Assembly: GCA_905221605.1 (NCBI GenBank)
Contig: CAJNDS010002328.1
Span: forward strand, 188,001 to 248,000
Reading direction: 5' to 3'
DNA length: 60,000 bases
From: Symbiodinium natans
Taxonomy: Eukaryota > Sar > Dinophyceae > Suessiales > Symbiodiniaceae
In this document: piece after piece, positions 10,450 through 22,900 of the stretch
Numbering within the stretch: position 1 is the first letter of the stretch
Layout of the letters: each line of letters opens with the position of its first letter
Made by a program: the position numbers and the translations under genes
Notes under the pieces: generated by a model
The model's database searches: none
Told to the model about the DNA's origin: nothing
Seen by the model: the letters and a program-made list of their open reading frames with translations, nothing else

Positions 10450-13400
10450 CGCATTGGTAACCTGTCTGCATTCGGTTGGAAGCCTACGTCCTGTTACTCT
10501 CTTCGTCGTAAGGCAGCCTGCGTAGAGTTTTTACCAGCTCTTGCCTTGGTACAAGTGATTCTTATCCTGGTTGCGGTTGGACTTGCTCTCTTTCTCTTCC
10601 TTTTTCCGAACAAGAACAGCAAAGCCGATAGCAGCACCTTCCTCACTTGCAAACACTTTGCCGGTCTTGTGGCCCTGGCGGCTAGAATGTAATTGGGCCT
10701 CTTAGGGACATCTTCAGCTCAGCAAATTGCAACCTGCGATCGGGGCCGCGAAAGCTAAACCATGCTTTTTTCGTCGTGCGCAAGGCATGCAACCTAGCAG
10801 TACAATGCGGGGCTTTTGCAATTAACGCTTGACTTCTGCTGCCGAAATACTGATAAAATCCATCTTTTCGGCGAGGGAGTGGGAGTGGGAGTGGGAGTGG
10901 GAGGGGTGGGGTGGGAGGGTATTTCCTTGAGGGGGAAGTGGGGGGGCGGCCCCCCGCCTTTAACTATTTCTTGCTACTGGACTGAAGGCAAGCCAGACTC
11001 CCATCCGAACGATAAACCCAAAAATCCGGCCTCGAGGCCATCTGTGCCAAGCTAACTGTCGTAACAGAACTCAGGGGCAAAACCGCGTTTGGGAAAAAAC
11101 CTTGAGTGCCGCTGGCCTTTGCTTTCGGGCCGGGCCCAAAACCGCAATCACAACCCCCGAAGGAAGCCAGAAGAGCCCCCTAGAACTGCGACCACACAAT
11201 CACACAAGACCAAGAACAGAACCCCAACCACAAGAAGACCTGCAGGCATGGCGCAAGGCGACTTGAGCTAGAATCGCGAGAATACGTAGAACTGCCAAGT
11301 CTCAGTCATAAACACACCCAAGCAGAACATACACAGCAGAAGCGAGCGAACGCGTCAAGCGAACGCGTCAACTATTGTATCTAATCTATGTCTATGCCGC
11401 ACACTCCTAAAGCCAAAGCAAGGTCCGAAAACAAATCAAGGCCGCAAAAGGCCTGAATTAGTTCAAACGGCCCGCACAAACGACGTTTTGGAACGAGTTT
11501 GAAGTTCATGCCTCACACTGCCCGCCAGGCGGCGGTGGCTGCTCCTCCTGAGCTGCATGTAAGAACATGAGGATCCCCAACAAGATCTGCTTTCGGCTAC
11601 TCACAGTGTTGGCTTGGGAATTTCCTAAAGCGCCTCAACTTCGGGACGCAGTGTGGCGGAAATGCAACTTGTCCGAGTTGAGGATGGAGTCACGTTTGGT
11701 GATCTCAGGCGCACACGCCGCAGTTTTGCTTTTGTGTCGACAACCTCGGGAAGGCACAGTGCACGCAGGGACTGGAAACCCTTGTCATGGTCAGCATTCA
11801 AAACAGAAACGCACTCACATCCCCTAAGGTCCCTCCCATGATATTCGCCAAAGGTCCCGATCCCTGCCCCGTTTCTAACATGGAAGTCGAGAAGTCGATG
11901 TGAAAACTTTGGATGGCAACTCTTCACTTGCGCTGCGACTTCTTCTGAGGTCAAAAAAATCACAAGGCTTCAAGACTGCACTTGATACGCTGCCCCAAAA
12001 GGAGTCCGCACACACAACAGTTGTTAACTTGTCACACTTGCCACAGCCTCAGTTGGCCGGGCGTGCGCGAGGCTTTAAAGCCGCAATTTGCAGCGCTTCC
12101 GGCTTCTTTGATGATCTAAATTTACATACATGATGCGCGTAAAACGAGAAGGGAAATAAAGTGCCCTTTTGTCGCTCTCCCTCTCTCTCTCTCTGGACGC
12201 TTAGCCCCCTTCCTGTGCTCAAGGGGCCCTGTCAGATGCGACGTTTGTTCTCGCAACTACGGATGATACATGACTTTGACCCTAGACGCTGGAATCAAGG
12301 GCCCTCGTGTCTGTCTCTGTCTCCCTCCGTCTGTCTCGGTCTGTAACTGTCCGTCTCTCTGGGTGCGTGTCTCTCCCTGCTATCCCTGACGGTGAGCTCT
12401 TCCTGTGGGCTTTTCGCATCAACTAGGTCCCCGGACCGCCGCGTCTCAGTGGTTTCGGCGGATTCAAGGCGCAGCGTGAAAGCCGAACCACGGAGGTTGA
12501 AAGCAGCCAAGGCCGTCAAGCCTCCAACTTTTAGTGATCTTAAGTGAGTGAACGAGGTCCTCACAGAATGGCTTCTTCATGCTTCTGTTACGCAAGATCT
12601 TGGACGAAAATCCCTATGTTCGTGCCCCAGTTGCTCAGGAGCTCCAGCCTAGCAATGCTGCTGCGGCCACCGCACCCCACCTCACGCAGGCACAACTACC
12701 AGCTCAACATCGGAGTGGTGGACAGGAATCGGTGGCTTCAATCTGGATTGTCCTGTGCTTCTCGCAGTCCGTCATAATCAGCCACGTCCATTCCAGAATG
12801 CATTGTTCAAGTAAGAAGTCAACCAGGGGACTCCTGCGTACTGCTGGGCAACAAACCCTGGCAGCCGCTCTTGGCAGGCCTCATCCACTGCATCTTGCGC
12901 AGCTGCCCTAGACCTTGCATAGCAACAGAACACTAAAAAGGAACTGTAAAGGAGAGCGCAAGGAAGCGTGCAAGAGCTGCAAGGTCCGAGCCTCCAGCTT
13001 CAGTCAGCTTCTACCGACGTGAGCTTTGAGCCGACAGGCTGATGGTTGGCATAGTCGTTCTACGATCGCATCGGGCCTCTTCTAGGCGCAACGCCCCATC
13101 CCCACAAGCGCCCGAAGCTGCAAAGCAGGTACGGTGGTTTTGCCTTATCTCATCGAATCTCGTACGTCCGCCCTTCCAGGAACTCGTCCCTGCGCCTTCA
13201 GGGCGGGCCCTGTCTACGGGTGGCTTGGCCACTCAGCAAAACTGGAAGGAGGAAAAACGCTGACGAATTACCATCTGCACCCCACCGACTGATGTTCTCG
13301 GCTGCGAGAGGCAATACCTGCCACGTACGTTGTGCAAACACATCGAGTCCCCTTGGGGGAAGGGCAGCCGTCACAGTCAATGGTGGATGCCGCAGATGAT

Positions 13401-13590
13401 CAAGACATATCCACACTCAATTGCTCGTCACTGCCCACTTCTACTACCCGGCATCACTCAGGCCATAGGTGCAGCGTCGACGGTACCCCCCAAAGGAGCT
13501 CCACCAACCACCTGCATAGGCTACGTAGGGCTCAGCAAGGAGCGTACGAATTACTAACATTGAACACCGCAGCAGAAAAACCCCGCAGTG
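10450..13590. other. No firmly recognised gene; one weak exon candidate
   Basis: This stretch holds pyrimidine-rich tracts (for example 10550-10610 and 12170-12200), a GGGAGT minisatellite at 10871-10918, and mostly unstructured sequence. A minus-strand reading near 11735-11850 (CVSVLNADHDKGFQSLRAL) is protein-like but unassigned. The hydrophobic plus-strand reading at 10530-10610 coincides with a pyrimidine-rich tract and is not counted as coding. Confidence 0.4.
10871..10918. repeat. GGGAGT minisatellite
   Basis: About four copies of the hexamer GGGAGT followed by a GGGGT-rich tail. The G-rich strand is the plus strand and could form a quadruplex. Confidence 0.85.
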
Positions 13591-13591
13591 C

Positions 13592-14344
13592 CTGAGCTTG
13601 AACGACCACCACCGGAGGAGCCACAACAGCTGGTGTGGGTGTGAAGGAAAAGGTTTGTCCTGGCACCCCGCGACCCGAAGTGCCTAACCGGCCTAACCGG
13701 AGCTGGAAGTGCGACTTGCGACCCCACATTTTCTCACAAGCTGTGCATCGCACAGTCCTGGAGCAACCCCGGGCGGCACTGTTACGCTTTGCAGGCCACT
13801 GGGGGTCTGCACCTGCAGCGTTGCACCTGCAGTATTCCCGGGGGCCACAAAGAAGCTTGAGAAAAATCGTTGCCCCGAAAGCGTCTTATCACTGGGAGAG
13901 AGAGACTGCGCCAATTTGCTGACCCCAATCTGGCCTGCAGTGGCCCCCTGGGGCACGGTGACCATGATGGGTTGTGCATAAGCTGCAGCGGAGCCGGTGG
14001 CGGGGGAGATGACGATGACCCGCATGACTCTGGCCCCCTTCGGCCGGCAGTGGCCCGTCCACATTGTGCGGTACTCGGCCGCGAAGGCGCCTTGCGACGA
14101 CGAGACCAACTGCTGGCAAGCCATTCGGATGACCATGTCTTGACTCTGGTTTCGGTTGCTGATGGCGAAGCGCCCACCGAGGATGGTGAGGAAAGCAAGC
14201 AGCATGCAGAAGCTGGAGATCACCATGCCCAGGTTTATACCGACTGAATCAGAATTAGAGCTGCTGGTGATGTTGGAGAAGGCATTGACGAAGGGGAAAA
14301 TGATAAAGATGAGGCCACAAAAGGGCAACCGTTCGTCCCAGCAC
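13592..14344 (-). CDS. Membrane protein with VPxGVxPGQ repeat tail (3 exons seen)
   Basis: Exon 13935-14344 (acceptor ACAACAG|G) codes two likely membrane segments (FCGLIFIIFPFVNAF; LGMVISSFCMLLAFLTILGG), a soluble region and then AQPIMVTVPQGATAG. Exon 13758-13826 continues ATLQVQTPSGLQSVTVPPG and VAPG; exon 13592-13659 gives QTFSFTPTPAVVAPPVVVVQ. Spliced, this yields two turns of the V-x-VPxG-x-x-PG repeat, seen in plant and algal proteins of uncertain role. The introns are 13827-13934 (108 nt, GC-AG, ACTGCAGG at both junctions) and 13660-13757 (98 nt, GA-AG, CCAGGAC at both junctions). Splicing across both keeps frame and restores the repeat, strong support for the model. Upstream exons may include segments near 14.8 kb and 15.05 kb. 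Downstream exons are not found. Location is probably an internal or surface membrane with the repeat tail in the aqueous phase; function unknown. Confidence 0.7.
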
Positions 14345-14698
14345 CTGTTGTGCAGACTAAATCCAAACAGGAACTCACGCACAGAACCTACGCGAGAGCG
14401 CGCTCACAATTAGAGACTTGTTGAGGATTTGCATCTAGGTCATCATTCTTGTGGCTGCGCAATAGCTGTGTACGAGCATTCGAAGTGAGAGCCCTATGCA
14501 GCTGGGGACAGCAGCGACGCGCCTGTTACAAGCATCGCTGACTTTCCCCGCAAAATCCTTCCACACGGTCTCCGGCAAGGCCGCTAGTGTCTGAGGTTTT
14601 GAGGTCTCCTCAAAAAGAAGTGACGAATTTCATGCTGGGTGGGGATACAAAGGTCCGCAGCCCGTCTCCTTCCAGGTGGGCTTGCCAGAAAAGCACTC

Positions 14699-14735
14699 CT
14701 CAAGCAGGGTTTAGGGTTTAAATAGGGTTTAGGGT
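14699..14735. repeat. Interstitial TTTAGGG-type tract
   Basis: GGTTTAGGGTTTAAATAGGG-type sequence: about four imperfect copies of the plant-type telomere unit, which dinoflagellates also use. Confidence 0.7.
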
Positions 14736-15354
14736 ACACAGCTGCACTGTTGGCTACTAGATGCCAGTCCTGCGGATCCTGCAGCGCAATCACCGTGCCC
14801 CCCGGAGGGCAGGACATGTTGTAGGATCCCATGTTTCCCATGGCTGTGGAGAGCAGTGGGGTGACAGGAATGTCCTGATTGCTATCTGTCAGATCAATCT
14901 TGGGCCTGACTGACCTTGACTGGAAAGCTCAGAAACAGCGCATCTCAGGAAAAAAAAGGCACGAAGACCACCAAAGCCCCTCCCGATTCAGCGTTCTCGT
15001 CTCTTCTCCGGCAATCATCCATAGGCAGCCTTTTTCGCGGAACGCGCAGCAAGCTCTTCAGCTCGATCTTGTGGGCTGGGAGGCCTGCGGCAGCAACGAA
15101 TGGCTGTTGCCGAGTTCGCGAGTTTGAGAACTTAGTGCCGGAGCCCCACTCTACCCCGCAACGTCGCGCACCCAAGACTCAGGTGGTCCCCTGTCGTGAG
15201 TTCACCACGCAGCTCTTCTTCCCGCAGGTGTAAGACGCAAAGGGCTAAAGGATGCAAAGGTAAAACCCTGCAGCTCGCTCTTCTTCTGCTGCTCTATTTC
15301 TTTCTGTCGTCACTCTCCCTCCTTGTCTCTCCATATACATAAAGGTGTCGATTT

Positions 15355-15391
<37 letters not shown>

Positions 15392-15475
15392 TATATAAAC
15401 ACATACATGCAGTATCTCTGCTCTCTCGCTCTCTCTCGCTCTTACTCGCTCTCTCTCTCTCCCTCTCTTTTCGCG
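15355..15475. repeat. AC/TA dinucleotide and CTCTCG microsatellites
   Basis: An (AC)n run at about 15355-15374 passes directly into (TA)n to 15393, followed after a short gap by a CTCTCG-rich pyrimidine tract to about 15475. Compound simple repeat; no gene content. Confidence 0.9.
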
Positions 15476-16905
15476 CGGGGCTTAGGGGGGTGTACCCTCT
15501 GCGCAGTGCGCACCTTGGAGAAGCACATCTCCATACTCTCTCTCGCCCTCCTCACAAGGCATGAGGAGGGGGGCACACCCGTCACCCCGCACCAGCTCTC
15601 TTCTACTTCTTGTGTTTCTTCTGTTTCTTCTTCCCTCGAAAAGATTGAGGGTTCGTGGTCTGCCCCCACCATCGCGCACAGGCGTGCACCCACGTTCCTG
15701 GTCGGCCCTTGCGACACTGCGAGCGACTCGGCTTGCCCCACGGGGACAGGTCCTTCTTCTGCTGGGCATGAGGGGTCCGAAGACCCCCGGGCCCGGGCTC
15801 TGCAGTCCGCGCATGACACTTTAACAAACACGCAAGTGTCGCCGGCCCACTCTCTTTTTCTTTTCTTTCCTTGACACTTAACCCCGAATCTGTTTCTCTT
15901 TTTTCTCTCTCTTTTCCTTGCCTGAGCCCCGTGACTTCCCCCCCGCATGTCTCGGGGTGGCTGTCGGTGGTAGTACTTCTCAGCTTGTCCGCGTCGCCTT
16001 GCTACCAGCAAACGGTTTGAATGCGTTGAGGTTGCTCTGGCGCTCGAGCCCCTTCCTTCCCGATGGAGTTCCGGTAGGGCAACCTAACTGACCCCTGTGC
16101 GATGGCGGTGACAGGTCAGGGGAGGCGCACTTTTTCACAATGCTTCGCTGCTTCAGGCTCCATCCGCAAAACGTGGGCTGGACTTTGGGCTTTGGGATGG
16201 CCGAAGTATCCTGGAGTAAAACAAAATGCGCGATGTAAAAGCCACATGCGTACCATCCCAGAACAGGTCTCGGGCCTGATAAGGAACCTCCTCACGGGAG
16301 CTAAGCCAAGCAACGTCCTGGGGTCGCCCATCGGCTGCATCTGATGCAAAGCTGCCAGGCATCTTGCCCAGTGAAGACACTCAGTAACCTGCGTTTCACA
16401 CCTCCGTAGCGCAAAAAATGCAACAACTACTTTGAAAGAAGTACTCCGCGCTTTTGACGCATGCCGGATTCAGGATCATGTGCCAACAAATTTCCAGAAA
16501 CACTTTACGCACACTCTGCTCCTTTTATCTCTCTAAACACGTTTCTTACAAAGACGGACAATATCGCTAGCACTGGGCTGCTGGGTGCCAACGCCTGGCA
16601 GAAGCTCAGAAGCAGCTGTCTCCCCAGCTGTTGTTAAAACTATCTCTCAGAGACCTCCTGGCTCGGAGAAGCAGGCGGTGCCTTAACGTCAAGCAAGACT
16701 GCAATGGGTGCCAGATTCAATTTTAGAGGGATTGAGTCTACTGGCCTACTGCGGAGGCGTTCGGCAATCAGCCAAAATTGGGACACGACGCATCTTCAAC
16801 ACCTTAACCGGCCCATGGAGCGAGCAACGAGCGCCAAAAAAGGGCTAGGCATCAGCCCATCCCCCCAACTATTTCAGATGTTGGACAGTTCCTTTAAGAT
16901 CCACG

Positions 16906-19900
16906 TGCCTGCGCCGCTGGAAGCTCTTCTGCTGAATGGCCGACCTCGCCCTCCTGGGCGAGGGGGACTTCAGTCACAGAGTGCAGAGGACTCGTTGTTG
17001 GGATAAGCCAAAACAGCTTGTGTGGGCTTGGAGGCTTGTGACTGGTATCGCAAGAGTAGCTTTAGCTTCTGCTGGCTGCCCGCTGAAGCGCTAGTGCTTC
17101 AGACAGACAGTTTGCAGTGAGCTCAAAGATGCTCACCGAGCGCAACATGCTACAGGCCTCATGAATAAAAAATGGTCAACAGCTGCCTTGCCTGAAAGCA
17201 CCTTAAGGACCAAGGGCTGCGTCACATGCACGGTTAGGCGGCTCCTCTGCTGAACGGCTAGTCTCCGCAGCAGGCGTCCCCTCCTCCAGACCGGAGATTC
17301 AACTCCCAAATTCCATGAATGCAACAGTTGTGTTCGTGTTGCTTCACACCCCTCTTCTACATTCTGGGATCGGCTGGCACTAGGAGGACACATTAGAGGC
17401 GGGCACCTTCGCCGGCGGTTGCTCTGCGGGAGAGACGTTAGCTGGTGACCTTTCCTCCTTGGTCTGCTCGCGGTTCTCAACGTTCGGTAACCCCCTTTTC
17501 CTTGCCCTGGGCAGTCTTAAATCAGATGTCCCCAGGTCTTGTCTTACTGTACCGTCTTACCATCCAGGCAAGCGGCCGCGAGGAAGGGCGGCGGTGCCTT
17601 TGCCGCTGGCTGCTTCACTGGCGGACTTGGCGGCCGCTCGTCCTTGAGAAGCAAGCTCGCCGAAAGAAAGTAGTCTCGCCAAGCATGGGTTTACACTAAG
17701 TTTGATTTTACAGGGCCGAAAGAGCAGGAGGGCTTTGAGAAACAGACGCCTTGGTTTCCTTGGTTTCCTGTTTTACGGGTGATGGTATCCCAGGGGTGTC
17801 GCTTGAGCGGCTACATGGTGACGACGGTAGGTTCTCAATGCTTGAGGACTAAGGGAGGAACTTCATGCCTCACCACGAGCAACCAGAACTATGTGTTGCG
17901 TCACACAGCACGCCTCAAATTCTGAAACATGCTCCGACTGCACCGTCCAATTCCACAACTTACAAGCAAGCTGTGGCAAGGTGCCGCCTTTGCCGCTGGC
18001 GGCTCCTCTGGAGAACGGCTAGTCTCCGCAGCAGGCGTCCCCTCCTCCAGACCGGAGATTCAATTCCCAAATTCCATGAATGCAACAGTGTTGTGTTCCG
18101 TCCTGTTTATCACGTGTTGCACTGGGTGGGAAGCTTCAAGCCTTCTTCTACATGCTGGGATCAGCTGGCCTCAAACCACTGGGAAGACATACTAGGAGCG
18201 GGCACCTTCGCCGGTGGCTGCTCTGCTGGAGAGGCGTTGGCTGGTGGCTTTTCCTCCTTGGTCTGCTCGCGGTTCTCAACGTTTGAGAGCCCATGAAGAA
18301 ATAGCATTCATGCGGTGAAGCTTCCCCCCCTTTTCCGCGCCTGGGTCTTGTGGCAGTCTTCTATCAGATGTCCCCAGGTCTTGTCTTACCGTCTTACCAT
18401 CCAGGCAAGCGGCCGCGAGGAAGGGCGGCGGTGCCTTTGCCGCTGGCTGCTTCACTGGCGGACTTGGCGGCCGCTCGTCCTTGAGAAGCAAGCACGCTAA
18501 AAGAAAGTAGTCTCGCCATGCATGGGTTTACATTAAGTTTGAATTTACAGGGCCGAAAGAGCAGGAGGGCTTTGAGAAACAGACGCCTCCAGCCTCCTTG
18601 GTTTCTGTTCCCTGTGTTACGGGTGATGGTATCCCAGGGGTGGGGCCTTCTCTGTCGCTTGAGCGGGTTACATGGTGACGACGGTAGGTACTCAATGCTT
18701 GAGGACTAAGGGAGGAACTTCATGCCTCACCGCGAGCAACCAGAACTATGTGTTGCGTCGCACAACACGCCTCATATTCTGAAACATGCTCCGACTGCAC
18801 CGTCCAATTCCACAACTTACAAGCAAGCTGTGGCAAGGTGCCGCCTTCGCCGCTGGCGGCTCCTCTGCTGAACGGCTAGTCTTCTCCCAGGTTCCATGAA
18901 TGCAACAGTGTTTTGTTCCGTGCTGTGCTGCACGTGTTGCTTCAACGGCTTCAACACCTCTTCTATCCTCTTCTACATGGTGGGACCGGCTGGGCTCAAG
19001 CCACTACGAGGACACACTAGAGGCGGGCACCTTCGCCGGCGGCTGCTCTGCGGGAGCGGCGTTGGCTGGTGACCTTTCCTCCTGCTCTGCTCGCGGTTCT
19101 CAATGTTCAATAGCAGTCATGTGCTGAAGGTAACCCCCTCTTACATGCCCGGGGCAGTCTTCAATCAGATGAGTCTGCTCGCGGTTGTCAAGGTTTTGAG
19201 ACATTGGAAAGTCATGTGCTGATGGTAAGCCCCTTTTACATGCGCGGGGCAGTCTTCAATCAGATGAGGCTTGTCCGAAACTTACCATCCAGGCAAGTGG
19301 CCACGAGGAAGGGCGGCGGTGCCTTTGCCGCTGGCTGCTTCACTGGCGGACTTGGCGGCCGCTCATCCTTGAGAATCAAGCACGCCGAAAGAAAGTAGTC
19401 TCGCCAAGCATGGGTTTGCACAAAGTTCAATTCCACAGTGCCGAAAGAGCAGGGGGACTTTGAGAAACAGAGCAATGATGGCCGTGGCATGCGCCCGACA
19501 TCCATGCACCTTCACCCCATCTGGGGAGGGCGGGAGGGATTTTCAGCAGCTTGTCTTCACGCTCTTATGAGGGCTCGTTGTTGGCCGCTCTGTGCCGTGC
19601 TGTACAGCCACCTTGAGCAACAAGAACTATGTGCCACGTCGCACAAGACGACTCAGATTCTGAAACATCCTCCGCCTGCACCGTCCCCTTTACACAACTT
19701 ACAGGCAAGTTGTGGCAAGGTGCTGCCTTTGCCGCTAGCGGCTCCTCTGCAGAACGGCTAGTCTCCGCAGCAGGCGTGCCCTCCTCCAGACCGGAGATTC
19801 AACTCCCAAATTCCATGAATGCAACAGTGTTGTGTTCCGTGCTGTTCACCACGTGTTGCTTCAACGGCTTCACACCCCTCTTCTACCTGCTGGGATCGGC

Positions 19901-22900
19901 TGGGCTCAAGCCACTACGAGGACACACTAGAGGCGGGCACCTTCGCCGGCGGCTGCTCCGCGGGAGCGGCGTTGGCTGGTGACCTTTCCTCCTGGTGTGC
20001 TCACGGTTCTCAAGGCTTCGGAACATGAGGAAAGTCATGTGCTGATGGTCCCCACCTTTATATTCCCGGGGCAGTCTTCAATCAGATGAGGCTTGTCCGA
20101 AATTTACCATCCAGGCAAGCTGCCGCGAGGAAGGGCGGCGGTGCCTTTGCCGCTGGTTGCTTCACTGGCGGACTTGGCGGCCGCTCGTCCTTGTGAAGCA
20201 AGCACGCCGAAAGAAAGTAGTCTCGCCAAGCATGGGTTTACACTAACTTTGATTCCACAGTGGCGAAGGAGCAGGAGGACCTTGAGAAACAGACGCCTCC
20301 AGCCTCCTTGGTTTCCTGTTTCCTGTGTTACGGATGATCGTATCCCAGGAGTGGGGCCTTCTCTGTCGCTTGAGCGGCCACATGGTGACGACGGTAGGCT
20401 TGAAAACCTGGCTATGGTTCCGAAGGAACTTCTGCCTTCCCTCTCTCCTTCTGCACGAGGCAAGGGAGACAGCTGTTGCTTTTTCTTCGCGCTCTCTATG
20501 AGGGCTCGTGGTTGGCCGCTCTGCACCATGCTGTACAGTCACGTCGAGCAGGAACTATGTGCCACGTCGCACAACACGCCTCAAATTTCTCAAACATGCT
20601 CCGACTGCACCGTCCCATTTCCACAACTTACAAGCAAGTTGTGGCAAGGTGCCGCCTTCGCCGCTGGCGGCTCCTCTGGCGAACGGCTAGTCTCCGCAGC
20701 AGGCGTCCCCTCCTCCAGACCGGAGATTCAACTCCTAAATTCCATGAATGCAACAGTGTTGTGTTCCGTCCTGTCATGCTGGGATCAGCTGGCCTCAAAC
20801 CACTGCGAAGACATACTGACATACTAGGGGCGGGCACCTTCGCCGGTGGCTGCTCTGCTGGAGAGGCGTTGGCTGGTGGCTTTTCCTCCTTGGTCTGCTC
20901 GCGGTTCTCAACGTTTGAAGGCCCATGAAGAAATAGCATTCATGCGTTGAAGGTCCCCCCCCTTTTCCGCGCCTGGGACTTGTGGCAGTCTTCTATCAGA
21001 TGCCCCCATGCTTGTCTTACCGTCTTACCATCCAGGCAAGCGGCCGCGAGGAAGGGCGGCGGTGCCTTTGCTGCTGGCTGCTTCACTGGCGGACTTGGCG
21101 GCCGCTCGTCCTTTTTATGATACGACGTCGTGAAATCAGGAGTGTGGGCTTTACAGAGCCGAACAAAGCATGGTCATGAGTAACGGACGGACACCTGCAA
21201 TCGCCTGCGGCCGATTTGGAAGAGTTGTTCTGTGTAAACTCTGAGGGTGAACGCAGGAACTTTGCACTTGGTTCTATCTCCCCTTGGAGAAGGCAATTGG
21301 AAGACCCGTATATGTCTCTTCTTCGTGCTCCTCGAAGGAAGTGTTCAGAGAATCCCTTCGTAACGGAACCTGTGCAAAGCGAATAACCGGCATCGCTGCA
21401 AGGGGGAGGCGCTGCCTTCGCCGCTGCCGGCTCCTCTGCTGAGCTCGTCTCTGCAGCGGGGGTCGCCTCCTGCTGATCTTTCCGCGAATGGGGAGTTCTC
21501 TTCCACGCTGCGCTGCACGTGTTGGACAAGTTGGACTATTTAATTTACTTAGCTTCCACCCCTCTAAAATACATGTAAGGGCTGGACATAGCTGCACACA
21601 AGCCACGATGACAAACCAGAGGTGGGCACACTGGAGGCAGGCACGTTCATTGGCGGCTGCTCGGCTGGTGAGGAACCGGCTGGTGGGCTTTCCTCCTTGG
21701 TCTGCTTGACGTTGTCGGGGTGAGATTGTCGATTCTGGGCTGACACTCACCCTTCTAACTTGTCACAAGCTGTCTCAAGCGGGCGTGCGGCCGCGAGGAA
21801 AGGCGGCGGTGCCTTTGCTGCCGGCTGCTTCACTGGCGGACTTGCCGCAGGCTCCTTCGAAGTTGCTCAATTCCAGCATGGCTGCAAACGGCTGCACACC
21901 TTTCAATGCAGGGAAGGCCTTCACCGGCGGCTGTTTCGCGGGCGGGCCAGGTTGCGAAGGTCGCTCTTCCTTGCGACCCATGCAGCGGTCATGCATGTCG
22001 AGAGCCCTTGCCACATGCCAGCGCTGCAATGTGCGCAGCTGGCTCCTGTAATATCTGGCTTCATGTGCGATTTCGGCCGCGAGCCCTTGAAGAGAAGTCC
22101 TCCGCAAGGAAGGGGGGCGGCGCCTTTGCCGCCGGCTGCTTCACTGGCGGATTTGCCGGCTCGTCCTTGGGATAGACGGCTCCCCCAAGTGTGCCAAGCT
22201 TCCGGAAACATGTCTGTTGAAAGCAAACCTCATCACCAACTCCGCGCCGAAAATGACATTTGCGGATGAAAGAATGAAGATCCAAAAGTGTCAAAGCACA
22301 CAAGGCGAAGAAATTAAGAAGAAAATGCTGTTGCAAACACATTTCGCACGTTTCGGCAAGGCTTGTTTTTACCTTCTGCATCCAGGATTAACTTTTCCCC
22401 CTGAACCTCATGCCCAGCGGAATCCTTGTCAGCTGAGCGCTCAACACTCAACACTTCTGGACCTGAGGCTTTCCTGCTACTTCCCCTCTGGGCCACTCGA
22501 ATGCAGGCCCTCTTGTACAGCCCAGCATACGTCAGCAATGAGCCCAAGAATTTTACCCAAGCCGTGCCGGACCCCGTTTACCCAGGCTGCTTTGCTCTCC
22601 TTCTTCTACCTCTGCCCCTCAGCCAGACCAACTCCGCCCAGCGCACATCAGGTCCCAGGTTCCCGCGCCAGTGTTAGAATAGCGTGCAACCGTGCATCCC
22701 CTCCGGCCCCTGTGCCAGCCTCTGCCTACCACCATCCCTTCGGCTCACAGATGATCCTTGACCCTTTGTTGCCGGGCTCTCTCTCCGCCCCTGCTGCCCA
22801 TGCCGGCATGCGGCTGCAGCTTCCAGCAAAGGCGGCGGTGCCTTTGTCGCAAGCTGCTTCGCCGGCGGGCTCTCCTGATTGAAAAGGGAAGACGAATGAC

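Larger units (their letters stand above)
14400..16900. other. No firm gene; microsatellites and weak exon candidates
   Basis: Minus-strand candidates that could belong upstream of the 13.6-14.3 kb gene are a Gly/Cys-rich reading near 14770-14840 (SYNMSCPPGGTVIALQDPQ) and an exon-like piece near 15030-15090 (LPAHKIELKSLLRVPRK, acceptor GCCGCAG|G). A 180-codon minus-strand frame at 15442-16011 overlies purine/pyrimidine-biased sequence and is probably not coding throughout. From 16.0 to 16.9 kb I see nothing convincing. Confidence 0.4.

Noticed and set aside
10219-10692. 157-codon plus frame with a hydrophobic stretch
   Set aside because: It overlaps the metallophosphoesterase exon on the other strand, and the hydrophobic part is a pyrimidine-rich tract read as Leu/Phe/Val.
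15442-16011. 189-codon minus frame rich in Arg and Glu
   Set aside because: It overlies pyrimidine-rich microsatellite-like sequence, and two other frames are open across the same bases; no motif or splice sites support it.
17561-21110. Plus-strand repeated readings such as GGGAFAAGCFTGG
   Set aside because: These mirror the minus-strand KAPPP exons. Splice signals (pyrimidine tract and AG|G before, GT or GC after) and the shared peptide theme across A, B and C exons fit only the minus strand.
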